A program made the translations under genes and the position numbers. Source: Isochrysis galbana (Eukaryota > Haptophyta > Isochrysidales > Isochrysidaceae). Taken from it: DNA of 64,000 nucleotides. Where the stretch lies: the NCBI GenBank assembly GCA_018136815.1, contig CM030939.1, forward strand, positions 2,907,419-2,971,418, given 5' to 3'. The notes under the pieces were generated by a model, which saw only the letters and a list, made by a program, of their open reading frames with translations, ran no database searches and was not told where the DNA came from. Below, piece by piece: positions 53,827-63,726 of the stretch (the first letter of the stretch is position 1; each line of letters opens with the position of its first letter).

Positions 53827-54848
53827 AGCGCGCCCGGGCGCACGCCTAACTCGGGCGCTCCGGGACCCCTCCGTTGGCGCGCTAGCGAGGGACGCGAGGG
53901 GGCGATTTGCGATGAGGCGGCGGCGGGCATGGGGGGCAGTAGGAGGCGCTCCTGGCAGCCTACGCGCATGGCTGTGGCTGGCCGAGGCACGCTGCGCCGG
54001 GGACGCGTCGATTAGCGGCCCGACGCTCGCCCGCGCTCGCGTCGGACGTCGGCCCTCCGCGATAGTGATTTCTGGCCAATTTGCGCGTTTTCTGGTTACG
54101 CATCGCTGTGGGGGCTACCGTGGGGGGTCTAGGGCCCAAAGGGCACCGGATATGTGCTAGTTACACCTATCCGGTCACCATATCCAAAAATCTCGTAATG
54201 AATCCTCAATCTTGACTTGGTCAATTTTCACCCTTAGAAGTTAAAATAGCTGTTTGACCGCCCTAATTACTGTTAGTACTACTCTACTAGTAGAGTAATG
54301 GCCTGGCGGCGGCTGCTGGTGGCACCTTTGGCCATCGCGCCCTCCCGAGAGTCGCCGCACTTCTTCCGCGGTCAAATCATCGGTGCCTCGACCTGGGGGG
54401 GGGGGAGGCGAGAGAGGAGAGATTGGAGAGGGAGAAGCCCACCCGAGGCGTGCCCTTGTGGTGAGAGTGAGAGGCCATCATATGAGAAATGGACGGTCTC
54501 CAAGGTCTAGATGAGCTGGTTGGTTAGGCGAGCAGCGAAGGTCTCTCTATGTAAGCCAGGGCTGCTCTCCCCTCTCTTTTTCTCCCTACTCTCTCCGTTC
54601 CTCTTAGTTGTTTCCCAAGTCGGAGCACCCATTGTTCTCTCCCCGCCCAATCACTCCTCTTTTAGCTATCCTCGCTCTCGCCTAACCACCTCATCCTCTA
54701 GATCTTGAATACTTTCCCTATCTGAGATTCTTCTTCTCTTTCCTCTCACACTCCATGTGGTATCCGCGAACCCCTCGGGCGACCCGGTATCAATTGATTA
54801 AGTAGTAGTAAAACTAGAGGAGGAGGAGAGGGGAAATCCGTTTGTCAT
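53827..54848. other. Intergenic between LINE and V-ATPase gene
   Basis: CTGTTTGACCGCCCTAATTA at 54250 is a reversed copy of the LINE 5' motif, framing 51797-54266. A pyrimidine-rich stretch lies at 54565-54670. No gene was found. Confidence 0.3.
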
Positions 54849-55446
54849 GTGCGTGGGGAAGCCCCGGCGAGAAGAGAGAGAGTAGGAGTACGAGTACGAG
54901 TAGCAGCAGGAGAAATGGGGAGAGGGATGAGAGGAAGAAGGGGGAGGGTAGAGGAGAGAGAGAGAGAGAAGAGAAGAGAGAGAAGCAATGAGAGGGAGGA
55001 GAGAGGAGAGAGAAGCGATGAGAGAGAGGAGAGAGGAGAGAGGAGAGAGGAGAGAGGAGAGAGGAGAGAGGAGAGAGGAGAGAGGAGAGAGGAGAGAGGA
55101 GAGAGGAGAGAGGAGAGAGGAGAGAGGAGAGAGGAGAGAGGAGAGAGGAGAGAGGAGAGAGGAGAGAGGAGAGAGGAGAGAGGAGAGAGGAGAGAGGAGA
55201 GAGGAGAGAGGAGAGAGGAGAGAGGAGAGAGGAGAGAGGAGAGAGGAGAGAGGAGAGAGGAGAGAGGAGAGAGGAGAGAGGAGAGAGGAGAGAGGAGAGA
55301 GGAGAGAGGAGAGAGGAGAGAGGAGAGAGGAGAGAGGAGAGAGGAGAGAGGAGAGAGGAGAGAGGAGAGAGGAGAGAGGAGAGAGGAGAGAGGAGAGAAG
55401 TGGAGAGAAGTGGAGAGAAGTGAAGAGAAGAGAGAGAAGAGAGAGG

Positions 55447-55477
<31 letters not shown>

Positions 55478-55811
55478 CAGGCTGTGCCCGCCGGGCAGCG
55501 CCGCGGCGCTCCTCTCCCCCTCGCTCCCTCCTTCCCCCCACACCCCCTTCCTTTCCCCTTCCCTCTCTCTCTCTCGGCAGGTAGGCGGGCATCAGCGCGC
55601 CTGGCGCCGAGAGAGGGGAATCCTACCCCTCACTTTTCCCAGATACCCCTTCACCACCCTCCTCCCCCCCCCCCCTCCCCCCCCCCTCATCTCCCGTCTG
55701 GTTCTCGCCCTCTCTCCTGTCGCGACGCTGCGTCGTGGCCGGTGGGTGGAGGAGGAGCGGCCGTCGGCGGAGGAGGACTCCCCCAAGACGAGCGCGGCCA
55801 AGGCGGCCGAG
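54849..55811. repeat. Heptamer satellite (GAGAGAG-type) and C-rich tract upstream of the V-ATPase gene
   Basis: From about 55018 to 55396 the 7-bp unit AGAGAGG repeats about 53 times almost perfectly, within a 590-bp purine tract. A C-rich stretch follows (55660-55690). Because 7 is not a multiple of 3, all frames stay open as a 7-residue peptide repeat, which I take as non-coding. Confidence 0.8.
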
Positions 55812-58800
55812 ATGGCTCGTCTTGCCAAGGCTGAGGCCGCTGCGGCCGCAGCTGCGGAGGCGGAGAGCAGCGAGCGTGCCGGCCTGCTCCGCTCCGAGCG
55901 AATGGCAATGGTCCAGCTGATGGTGGGGCACGACGCAGCGCAGGCAACAGTGGACGAGCTTGGACGGCTTGCCGCGCTCATGTTCGTTGATCTAAACGAG
56001 GGCGTCTCCACCATACGCCGCAACTTCCTGCCTGAGTTGCGCAGATGCGACGAGGCCGAGCGGCTCCTCCGCTACATCAGCGACGCTGTCGCCGCAGCCG
56101 GGCTCACGCCTACTCGCGTTGGCTGGCACGATGAGATCCGTGAGACCATGGGCGAGCTGCTGGTCGAGCTCGATGAAGCCGTCAACGAAATCCGCCAGCT
56201 CACTGCCTCCCAGCGCGAGCTCGTCGGCAACCACTCTGCACTCATTGAACTCTCGCATGTGCTTCAGAAGTGCGACGACATCTTCTCCGAGGCGCGCGCG
56301 CACGGAGAGCAGGTTGGCGGCCTCGGCGTGCCTTCCTCGCTTTCATACGCCGAGTTAGTGCGCGCGCCGTCGCTCGGGATCGGTCTCGACGACTCGGCTA
56401 GCTCGTTGGGCTCGCTGTACGGCGGCAGCTTCCATGAAAGTAGCTTTGGCGGCTCTTCAACGGTCATCAACCCGTGGGCCGACAGCACGCCCTCCGACCG
56501 CTTCTCCGACCACGCAGACCAGCTCGACGGCTCACCGCCTGACGTTGAGGCTGGGTCACGTCGTGCACGTGGGATGAGCACGCCCGTCGGGGACGGCAGG
56601 GCCTCGCCTGCGATAGGTCTCGCTGGCGCTAATCGATTAGGCTACATTTGCGGCGTGGTGCCCAAAGTGAGACTACCGGCCTTTGAGCGCCTCCTCTTCC
56701 GCGCGACGCGAGGCAACATGTTCATGCGCACTGCGGATATCACTGAGATGGTACGTACTGCGCATGACTCCGTGGCCTCTCGCACGTAGCAAGTGACGGT
56801 GTACACCCTCCAGCGGCGCCATCTCGTGATTCCTCCCATCGTTGATGGGCGCCTCGGCCTGCTAGTTCCGCGCGGTTGCCAGCTGCCTACGCCATTACAC
56901 CTCAGGAGCCCCGTCTGTGATTACCCGCCCGCAGGTGCGCGATCCCAAGACCGACGAGATGGTCTTCAAGTCGGTCTTCCTCATCTTCTTCTCGGGGGAG
57001 CGCTCCTTTGCCAAAATGGCCAAGATCGCTGATGCTTTCGGGGCACACCGATACAACTACCCGGCTCAGTACCAAAAGCGCGTCGCGTTGCTTAGCCAGG
57101 TGAGGAGACTTCCCTTGGCATTCGTCTGTTGGCAGTGTACCTTCTCATGTCACCTGGCTGTGACCTGCATTTCGAACCTATGTGCGGATCTCGTGCACCA
57201 TATGAGAGCGCACACTCAAGGGCCTTCTGGGTGGCCGCGTGCATTGCAGGTGCTCCGTCGGTTAGATGAGCTCTCTCACGTGATGGAGCACATCACTTCG
57301 CGGCGCGCCTCTCATCTTGCGCGCCTCGCCTCTCGCACACATGCTTGGCGCGTGCACGTCACCAAGCATAAGGCCTCCTACCAGACTCTAAATCGGTGGA
57401 ATTATGATCTCGCACGCAAGGTACATTGAGTGCTTCATGTTCACGTTCCAGACCTACCACGCGTCTCCCTTGCCGTTGCCGCGCCACGTCCCACTTATAT
57501 GCGAGCCAGTCATTACACGTGCGAGACATCGTCTGACGCACGGCGCACGCATTCCCATCGTGCAAGATGTCGGGCTGCGCTCCAGCCTTCGCTAAGCTCG
57601 CATTCCTGACTCAGGTGCTCATTGCGGAGGCGTGGTGCCCCGTATCAATGATTGACGACACTCGGGAAGCACTTCGCCGCGCCGTCGCCCGTTCAGGCGC
57701 GCAAGCGCCGTCGATTCTCAATGTGATAGACACAGACGAGACACCTCCCACTTACTTCCGGGTCAACAAGGTCACCGCGGCTTTCCAAGTGCGCCGGCGC
57801 TGCCGAAACTTCTAGTCTAGGTGTTGTACTCTAGGCTGGGACTGCCCTCACGCCCGAAGTCACGCCCAGCACCTTACGCGATGTCATCTCCTATGAAACG
57901 TGTGCAGGACATTGTAGACACTTATGGAGTGCCACGGTACGGTGAGATCAATCCCGCCGTGTTCACTATCGTCACCTTCCCTTTTCTCTTCGGCGTCATG
58001 TTTGGTGACGTGGGACACGGCGCCATGCTCACGGCCTTTGCCGCTTATCTATGCATTTACGAGAAGCGCAACCTCGAACGAGCCATGGCACTGCGCGATG
58101 ACATTTTGACGATGGCGGTGCGTGGAAGGTGAGTCTCATGCGCACGCCCCGCGCTAGAGCGGCCACTAGTGCTGTGTCTGCGCGCACAGCGTCCGCGACC
58201 CTGCTCTACGAAGGGTATGTTCATAGCCATCCGTTTATTGGATTGGTGCTTGTTGCCCCACACCTCTGTCCAACACCATGGCCCGGCAGGTACATGCTCC
58301 TGCTGATGGGCCTGTTCTCCGTCTACTGTGGCTTGCTCTACAACGACATCTTCGGGCTGATGGCAGATCTTTTCGGCTCCGTGTGGGTTGACGCGCGTGG
58401 TAGATCATCGCACCATGGTCCTCAACATCTCGTGGAACCTGGAGCGGTGTACCCGTTCGGTGAGCGGCCGAGCAGACTTTCCCACCCTTCTACCCGCCCA
58501 AGCAATCCTCGCCTTGGTCGCCACAGGGGCGATTGTGTCGATTACGACATGTCCAAGCGGTGCTTCCCGTCATTCCTCGTACGGCCAGTCCCTTGACACG
58601 CAATGTGGTTGCAACCCCCCTTGTCGGCAGGCATCGATCCCGGTTGGCATCGCTCGGCCAATGAACTGACCTTCGGCAACAGCTACAAGATGAAGCTTTC
58701 AATCATTTTGGGCGTCGCCCAGATGCTCCTCGGTCTAGGGATCTCCCTAGCCAACGCCCTTCACTCCCGGAACGAGCTCGATGTGTGGTGCGACTTTGTA

Positions 58801-59829
58801 CCACAGGTAAGGCGGCTGCCCTGCACATATTCGTTCCCACACTGATTTTGCGCTTCGAGGCGCGCATCACTCCCATTGTTCGCATACGCCACGTCCGCAG
58901 GCTATCTTTCTGCTGTCCGTTTTTGGCTACCTCGTCTTCTGCATCTTCTACAAGTGGTCGGTCGACTGGGTGGGCGAGGCTAAGCCCGCTCCCTCGCTGA
59001 TCACCTTACTGATCACCTTTTTCATGCAACCGGGTGACGTGCCTCCCGAGGCACGCCTCTATGCAGGGCAGGAAACGGTACAACTCTTGCTATTACTGCT
59101 TGCCGCCCTCTCCGTGCCGTGGATGCTTCTTGCGAAGCCGCTCATCCTACGCCGACGGCATCAAGCTACCATTGGGTACAAGCACCTCCGCGCGCGCGAG
59201 TATAGCTCGGACTCGGACTCGTCACGCTCGCTACTCCGCAGCGGGCGCGACGACGACGATTCGCTGTCAATCGCCTCGTCCAATAATGGCAAGCTCTTCG
59301 CCGAGGATTTCGACTTTACAGAAGTGATGGTCCACCAGGTTTGCCCACCCTCATCCACATTGCTCATGGCCCTGGGTTTGTCCTTGCTCACACTCTCCGC
59401 AATCGTCGCCCGTTGTTGTCCGCATGGATGTCTCCCATCAGCCTCGGCCCTGTCGCTCAGGTCATCCATTCCATCGAGTATGTCCTCGGCTGCGTCTCTA
59501 ATACAGCGTCGTATCTGCGCCTCTGGGCGCTCTCACTAGCACACAAGCAGCTCTCGAATGTATTCTGGGAGATGATCCTGCTTCCGCCGCTCAAGGCGTG
59601 TAGCTCATCGGGTGCATTGCGTTGTGCGTTCCCACTCTTCTTTGGCTTCGCGGTGTGGCTCTGCGTCACCATCGGCATCATTTGTTGCATGGAAATGTTG
59701 TCCGCCTTCTTGCACGCTCTGCGGCTACACTGGGTCGAGTTCCAAAACAAATTCTACAAGGGCGACGGCAAGAAGTTTGCGCCCTTTTCCTTCGAGGAGG
59801 CCGTGACTAAGATGGACGATGACGAGTGA
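55812..59829 (+). CDS. V-type H+-ATPase subunit a (9 exons, about 940 aa)
   Basis: Exons 55812-56750, 56935-57099, 57250-57420, 57615-57788, 57908-58128, 58290-58459, 58631-58806, 58901-59338 and 59461-59829 join in frame. The family start is [15 protein letters not shown] at 55884; ATG 55812 or 55902 could be used. Then [103 protein letters not shown] and the proton-path arginine in [15 protein letters not shown] follow. About 95 extra residues (Ser/Gly-rich, [11 protein letters not shown]) sit in the N-terminal domain compared with yeast or animal subunits. It translocates protons across vacuolar and Golgi membranes. An upstream exon cannot be excluded. Confidence 0.92.
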
Positions 59830-60190
59830 CCTTGTAATGCTCCGGCGCCCGCTGTACGAACTAACGTCAAGCCCGAAGATGCTTCTTCTAGCGCCGACCC
59901 AACTACACGCAGCAGTAGTTAAGCATCTCAAGCGATTGTGGTTGTCATGTGCTGCACGCCAATTGGCATCTCAAGGCGGATCCAATTGTCATCGCGGTAT
60001 GCCCTCGTCCTTTCTAGCCTACGCGCTAACCGCTTGTCGTAGATGATCAATTGTGATCGTTACTCTAGCGTTCCTATGCGCATGTGGGTATGAGAATAAA
60101 AAAACATCTGAAGATTCAGGCTAACACCTAGCTACGGGATTGGCTTTCTCTACCTCCCGTTCGTCAACACCCTTACTTCCTTTCCCCACG
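59830..60190. other. V-ATPase 3' flank
   Basis: Only AAAAAAACATCTGAAGATTC at 60099, the reverse of the GAATCTTCAGATG tail, stands out. No gene was seen. Confidence 0.35.
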
Positions 60191-60470
60191 CAACTAATCT
60201 TATGATTAGTCGCCATGGAGGGGGGCCTCGCGCCTTTCCCACTCTCTCGACTCCCCTCATGGGGGGCGAGAACAATCCACCCCCCTGCTTGCCTGCTTAT
60301 TCAAGGTTCTTAAGGTGCACCCGATGGCCCATTCCACCCGCTGGCACCTGTACGTCTCATCAGCCAATGGAACCTTCCAAGCGGGAAACTTCCCGGCGTC
60401 GTAGCAGAGACAAGGTAACCTAGACCTAGTAGGCGAGTAGCCCAGAATCTTCAGATGTTTTTTTAAAGCA
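60191..60470 (+). repeat. Short retroposon copy with palindromic 5' end and hairpin/T tail
   Basis: CGCAACTAATCTTATGATTA at 60189, then CGCCATGGAGGGGGGCCTCG, opens it; CAGAATCTTCAGATG plus seven T at 60449-60470 closes it. Target duplications were not clear. Confidence 0.55.
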
Positions 60471-60642
60471 GTTCTACTTTCTACTTTGAATAAGCAGGCA
60501 AGCTTGAAGAACCTTGTTCAGATTCTGGGCGGCTACTCGCCTACTAGGTCTAGGTTACCTTGTCTCTGCTACGACGCCGGGAAGTTACCCGCTTGGACGG
60601 TTCCATTGGCTGATGAGACGTACAGGTGCCAGCGGGTGGAAT
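60331..60642. repeat. Large inverted repeat (about 115-bp arms, 70-bp loop)
   Basis: 60331-60448 is repeated in reverse at 60524-60642, near-perfect over ATTCCACCCGCTGGCACCTG and CAAGGTAACCTAGACCTAGT. Small differences (CCGGC/GGCGG, ACTT/GTTA) exist. A second, outer stretch (GCTTATTCAAGGTTCTT at 60296 and its reverse at 60489) adds to the fold. Confidence 0.75.
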
Positions 60643-60821
60643 CCTAGATGTGAAAGACAGAAACAGTGTTTTTTTTCGGAGGCCAAAAACAGTGTTTTTC
60701 ACCGTCTTTCAAACACCCTCCGTTTTTGCCACCGTTTTTCGACGGTCGCGCGCGAGCGCGCGAGCGCTCGGAGGTGCGAGCGAGCGAGCGCGCTCGGGCT
60801 TATAGAGTTAGACATCAGCAC
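60643..60821. other. Spacer with repeated AAAACAGTGTTTTT
   Basis: GAAACAGTGTTTTT occurs at 60661 and 60687, and a CGCGCGAGCGCG palindrome at 60752. No gene was identified. Confidence 0.3.
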
Positions 60822-61190
60822 GTCCAGAATTCCAACCACACCCGAGCCCCGTTTCACGAGCCACCGCATACCGAGTCCAAACACAAGCTGACGCCGAAGC
60901 CCTCGGCGACAGCCACTGTGTCTTTGTCCAAGCCACCGCTCCGAGTCTCGCCGCAGCCGGCCTACCACTCCAGTAAGCTGCACGCCGCCGAGCCGATCCC
61001 TTCCGTTTCCGTTCCGAGTCCGAGTCCAATCGCACAAGACAGTGCATCCCGAGCCCGCGTAATCAAGCCCGTCACCGAGTCCGACATTACGGCCGCACTG
61101 AGCCAACCGGTGCTGGCCACCGTGCCCCTATCGTCATCACAAGCTTCAGCTTCAGCTTCGTCCTCACCGACGGTTGCGACGCCAGGGTTC
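60822..61190 (+). pseudogene. Fragment of the Ty3-like Pol linker, inverted relative to 3845-4205
   Basis: On the plus strand EPPHTESKHKLTPKPS, SKLHAAEPIPSVSVPSPSPI and QDSASRARVIKPVTES match the linker of the Pol at 4190-3850. The frame is still open, with in-frame insertions (for example an added Ala-Ser pair). It ends exactly at GCGACGCCAGG, where the host exon starts. Confidence 0.75.
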
Positions 61191-61402
61191 TCCCGTGGAT
61201 CACATGGCCTGAGAAAATTTGGACATGGGGCTTTGGTCTCGGTCTTGGATTCCTGATCAAAGGGTGGGACAATCACGCGGCAAAGACCAAAAACCTGGAG
61301 CTCTACCGCTTGACCCATATCTTGTGGCACATCCAACTACCCCTCGTCTTTGGCACGTACAATGTCTTCTTAGTTTGGCGTACGTGTAGAGTGTTTTGGT
61401 GA
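61191..61402 (+). CDS. Orphan exon or fragment of a multipass membrane protein
   Basis: One frame reads WITWPEKIWTWGFGLGLGFL, then DNHAAKTKNLELYRLTHIL, then IQLPLVFGTYNVFLVW and stops at TGA 61400. Two hydrophobic segments are present, separated by a polar loop. Left of 61191 only the Pol fragment is found, so it is truncated at 5'. The family is unknown. Confidence 0.35.
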
Positions 61403-61476
61403 TGTGGACTCTTCAACTTCAATGTTCCAGAGATGCTTTCTGGCTGGATTTAAAAAACGAGCACTTCGGGTCATCG

Positions 61477-62002
61477 AATCTGACAACGTTCCGCGTGAGG
61501 GGCGAGGGGGAGAACAAACAACTTTCTGGGGAATGCCGCCCGCTCGTGCAGCCCTCCTCCCCAACTCGTGCAGCGCTCCCAGAAAGTTGTTGATTTCCCC
61601 CCCTACCCCCGCACGCGGAAGGTTGTCAGATTAGTGCGCGGTTTGTGATGGGAGATGCGCGGTTTGCAAGGGGGCCAAATCTGACAACGTTCCGCGTGAG
61701 GGGGGAGGGGGGAGAACAAACAACTTTCTGGGGAATGCCGCCCGCTCGTGCAGCCCTCCTCCCCAACTCGTGCAGCGCTCCCAGGAAGTTGTTGATTTCC
61801 CCCCCTACCCCCGCACGCGGAAGGTTGTCAGATTAGTGCGCGGTTTGTGATGGGAGTGCGCGGTTGGCGGTGGGGCCAAATCTGACAACTTTCCGCGTGA
61901 GGGGGGAGGGGGGGGGAACAAACAACTTTCTGGGGAATGCCGCCCGCTCGTGCAGCCCTCCTCCCCAGCTCGTGCAGCGCTCCCAGGAAGTTGTTGATTT
62001 CC
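61477..62002. repeat. Three tandem fold-back elements (two complete, 156 bp each, one truncated)
   Basis: Units 61477-61632, 61678-61834 and 61879-62002 start AATCTGACAAC(G/T)TTCCGCGTG. The first two end with the reverse (CACGCGGAAGGTTGTCAGATT). Each holds an inner palindrome from AACAACTTTCTGGG to its reverse around GCTCGTGCAGCCCTCCTCCC. The third has lost its right arm. The core recurs at 9889-9953. Confidence 0.75.
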
Positions 62003-62006
62003 CCGG

Positions 62007-62338
62007 GGAGAAGAAAGCGCGCCATTGGGGAGAAGAAAGCGCGCCCTTGGGGAGAAGAAAGCGCGCCCTTGGAAAAGAAAGCGCGCCCTTGGAGAAGAAA
62101 GCGAGCCCTTGGAGAAGAAAGCGAGCCCTTGAGATACCGAAGGGAGGGAATAGATACCGGAGGGAGGGAATAGATACCGGAGGGAGGGAAGAGATACCGG
62201 AGGGAGGGAAGAGATACCGGAGGGAGGGAAGAGATACCGGAGGGAGGGAAGAGATACCGGAGGGAGGGAAGAGATACCGGAGGGAGAGAAGAGATACCGG
62301 AGGGAGGGGAAGAGATAAGAGATACCGGAGGGAGGGAG
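62007..62338 (+). repeat. Two adjacent minisatellites
   Basis: 62007-62131 is six copies of the 21-bp GAGAAGAAAGCGCGCCCTTGG, the later ones diverged (AGCGAGCCC). 62133-62338 is about ten copies of the 20-bp GATACCGGAGGGAGGGAAGA. Confidence 0.85.
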
Positions 62339-62361
62339 GGAAATCGTGTTTGTGTTTTTGT

Positions 62362-63291
62362 GTCTGTGCCAAGGCTCACCTACAATACTGAGAGTAATGC
62401 ATTACTCCCCCACATTACTGGGCTTGCCAAAGTAATCATGGGCCGATTACTCCACCCACAAAGTAATCAGGGGCGGCATTACTCTCCTCAAAAAGCCTTA
62501 AAGTATTGCCTAACTAACGATTACTACCCCCGCTCTTCACTACAGCGCAGCGTGACAGTGTGAGCGCCCTGTGTTATCCCTAGCCCTAGCTAGGGTTACT
62601 AGTTCCAGTGACTAGTTCCTAGTTCCCAGTTCCCAGGCGCTGCAGCTGCATTCTGGCTGCATTGTGCATTGGCGCCACATTCGCATTCACATTGCAATTG
62701 ATGATTAAAATTGACGAAGATCATTTACATACATACAATCCAACTCAAGACTACCAGTGCCCGTGATGCCCATCTCTTGCAGCTTCCAGTATGCCCCCGG
62801 AGCCCGGGTGATGGGCTTGTAGAGGGGGTCGTATGCAAGGACCGTGCACAGGTATTTCGTGTTGCGCTCCTCAGCCGTCATCCTTCCCTCCCAATAGCTG
62901 CCGGGAACTGCGACTTGCTCGCCAATGACGGAGCCCCGGTTGCGAATTTCAGGCAAGAATTGCCCTGTGATGCGAGCATTGCGCATGCGGCCCCGGCCTC
63001 GACCTCCAGGCATGGCAGCAAGCGGCGCGGAGGGAGGGGAGGGCCGAACACGAGTTGCGAGTTGCGAGTTCTGAGTTGCGAGTTCTGGGTACAATGTATA
63101 AAGAATAGTTTTTATTTAGTGAAGGCAAATACATACCGGTAATGCATTACATTACTAAAAACGTGATTACTCGACCCCCGAGAGTAATCAACCTATGATT
63201 ACTCGGGTCACAGAGTAGTCCATGCCACATTACTGGCGACCTTTAGTAATCATTTGTACTCTCAGTATTGTAGGTGAGCCTTGGTCTGTGC
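62362..63291. mobile_element. hAT-like DNA transposon, non-autonomous (914 bp), with 8-bp TSD and 27-bp terminal inverted repeats
   Basis: GTCTGTGC stands at 62362-62369 and 63284-63291. The element 62370-63283 starts CAAGGCTCACCTACAATACT and ends with its exact reverse over 27 bp. Subterminal regions hold more than ten AGTAATC/GATTACT or ATTACT motifs in both orientations, as in hAT transposase sites. CA..TG ends and 8-bp duplication fit hAT, though other 8-bp families exist. It is too short for a transposase. Confidence 0.82.
62705..63013 (-). CDS. Small open frame inside the hAT-like element (102 aa)
   Basis: ATG 63013 opens MPGGRGRGRMRNARITGQFL; the frame continues with GSYWEGRMTAEERNTKYL, YDPLYKPITRAPGAYWKL and ends at 62705. 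It is basic at the N-terminus, not low-complexity further on, and has no hAT motif I can name. Its upstream side holds GAGTTGCGAGTTCTGA-type repeats. It may be a captured host exon or a remnant of a transposase. Confidence 0.45.
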   Translation of the reverse strand: MPGGRGRGRMRNARITGQFLPEIRNRGSVIGEQVAVPGSYWEGRMTAEERNTKYLCTVLAYDPLYKPITRAPGAYWKLQEMGITGTGSLELDCMYVNDLRQF

Positions 63292-63449
63292 GTTTCGTTA
63301 CGGGTTTTACACGTCATGTTATCCGGGCATTGTGTGAAGTGTGGACGAACACCGTGCGGCACAATTAACTTTGAGAACTCTGACACCCGTGCATTACACA
63401 CCTAGATTTCAGTCGCATTCTCCCCCGTGAACGGGTCCCCCCAATTATT

Positions 63450-63695
63450 TCACTCACAGCTACACTCCGCGTCTTGGCCGTGCTCTTGCATCTCGCACAG
63501 GATCGCATTGTACTTCATGCGACAAGCCATCTGCTGCGCCGTCTCGCCCTCATACTCGCCCGCTATCGCCTCGGCGTGGGGATTGGCACCATGTTGTAAC
63601 AGAATCCTCACCAACGATGGCTTGTTGGCCATCGTGGCATGCATCAGTGGCGTGAGGAAGGTGTGATCGTGGTCGTCCACCTCGACTGAGCTGTA
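63450..63695 (-). CDS. Terminal exon of an ankyrin-repeat gene
   Basis: Acceptor CTACAGCTCAG at 63696 opens VEVDDHDHTFLTPLMHATMA, then NKPSLVRILLQHGANPHAEA (ankyrin) and a Cys-containing tail, ending TGA 63450. Upstream the sequence passes within 35 bp into the LTR copy, so the gene's 5' part is separated by, or lost to, that insertion. Confidence 0.55.
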   Translation of the reverse strand, partial: YSSVEVDDHDHTFLTPLMHATMANKPSLVRILLQHGANPHAEAIAGEYEGETAQQMACRMKYNAILCEMQEHGQDAECSCE

Positions 63696-63726
63696 GAGAG
63701 CGAGAGCGAGAGGAGGAGCAGGGATC

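Noticed and set aside
54849..55811. Long open frames coding REERGER/SSLLSPL repeats on both strands
   Set aside because: These are translations of the 7-bp satellite; open in several frames and without homology.
61440..62340. CRISPR-like array from the regular repeats
   Set aside because: Units are contiguous minisatellites or fold-back repeats without unique spacers, and the genome is eukaryotic.
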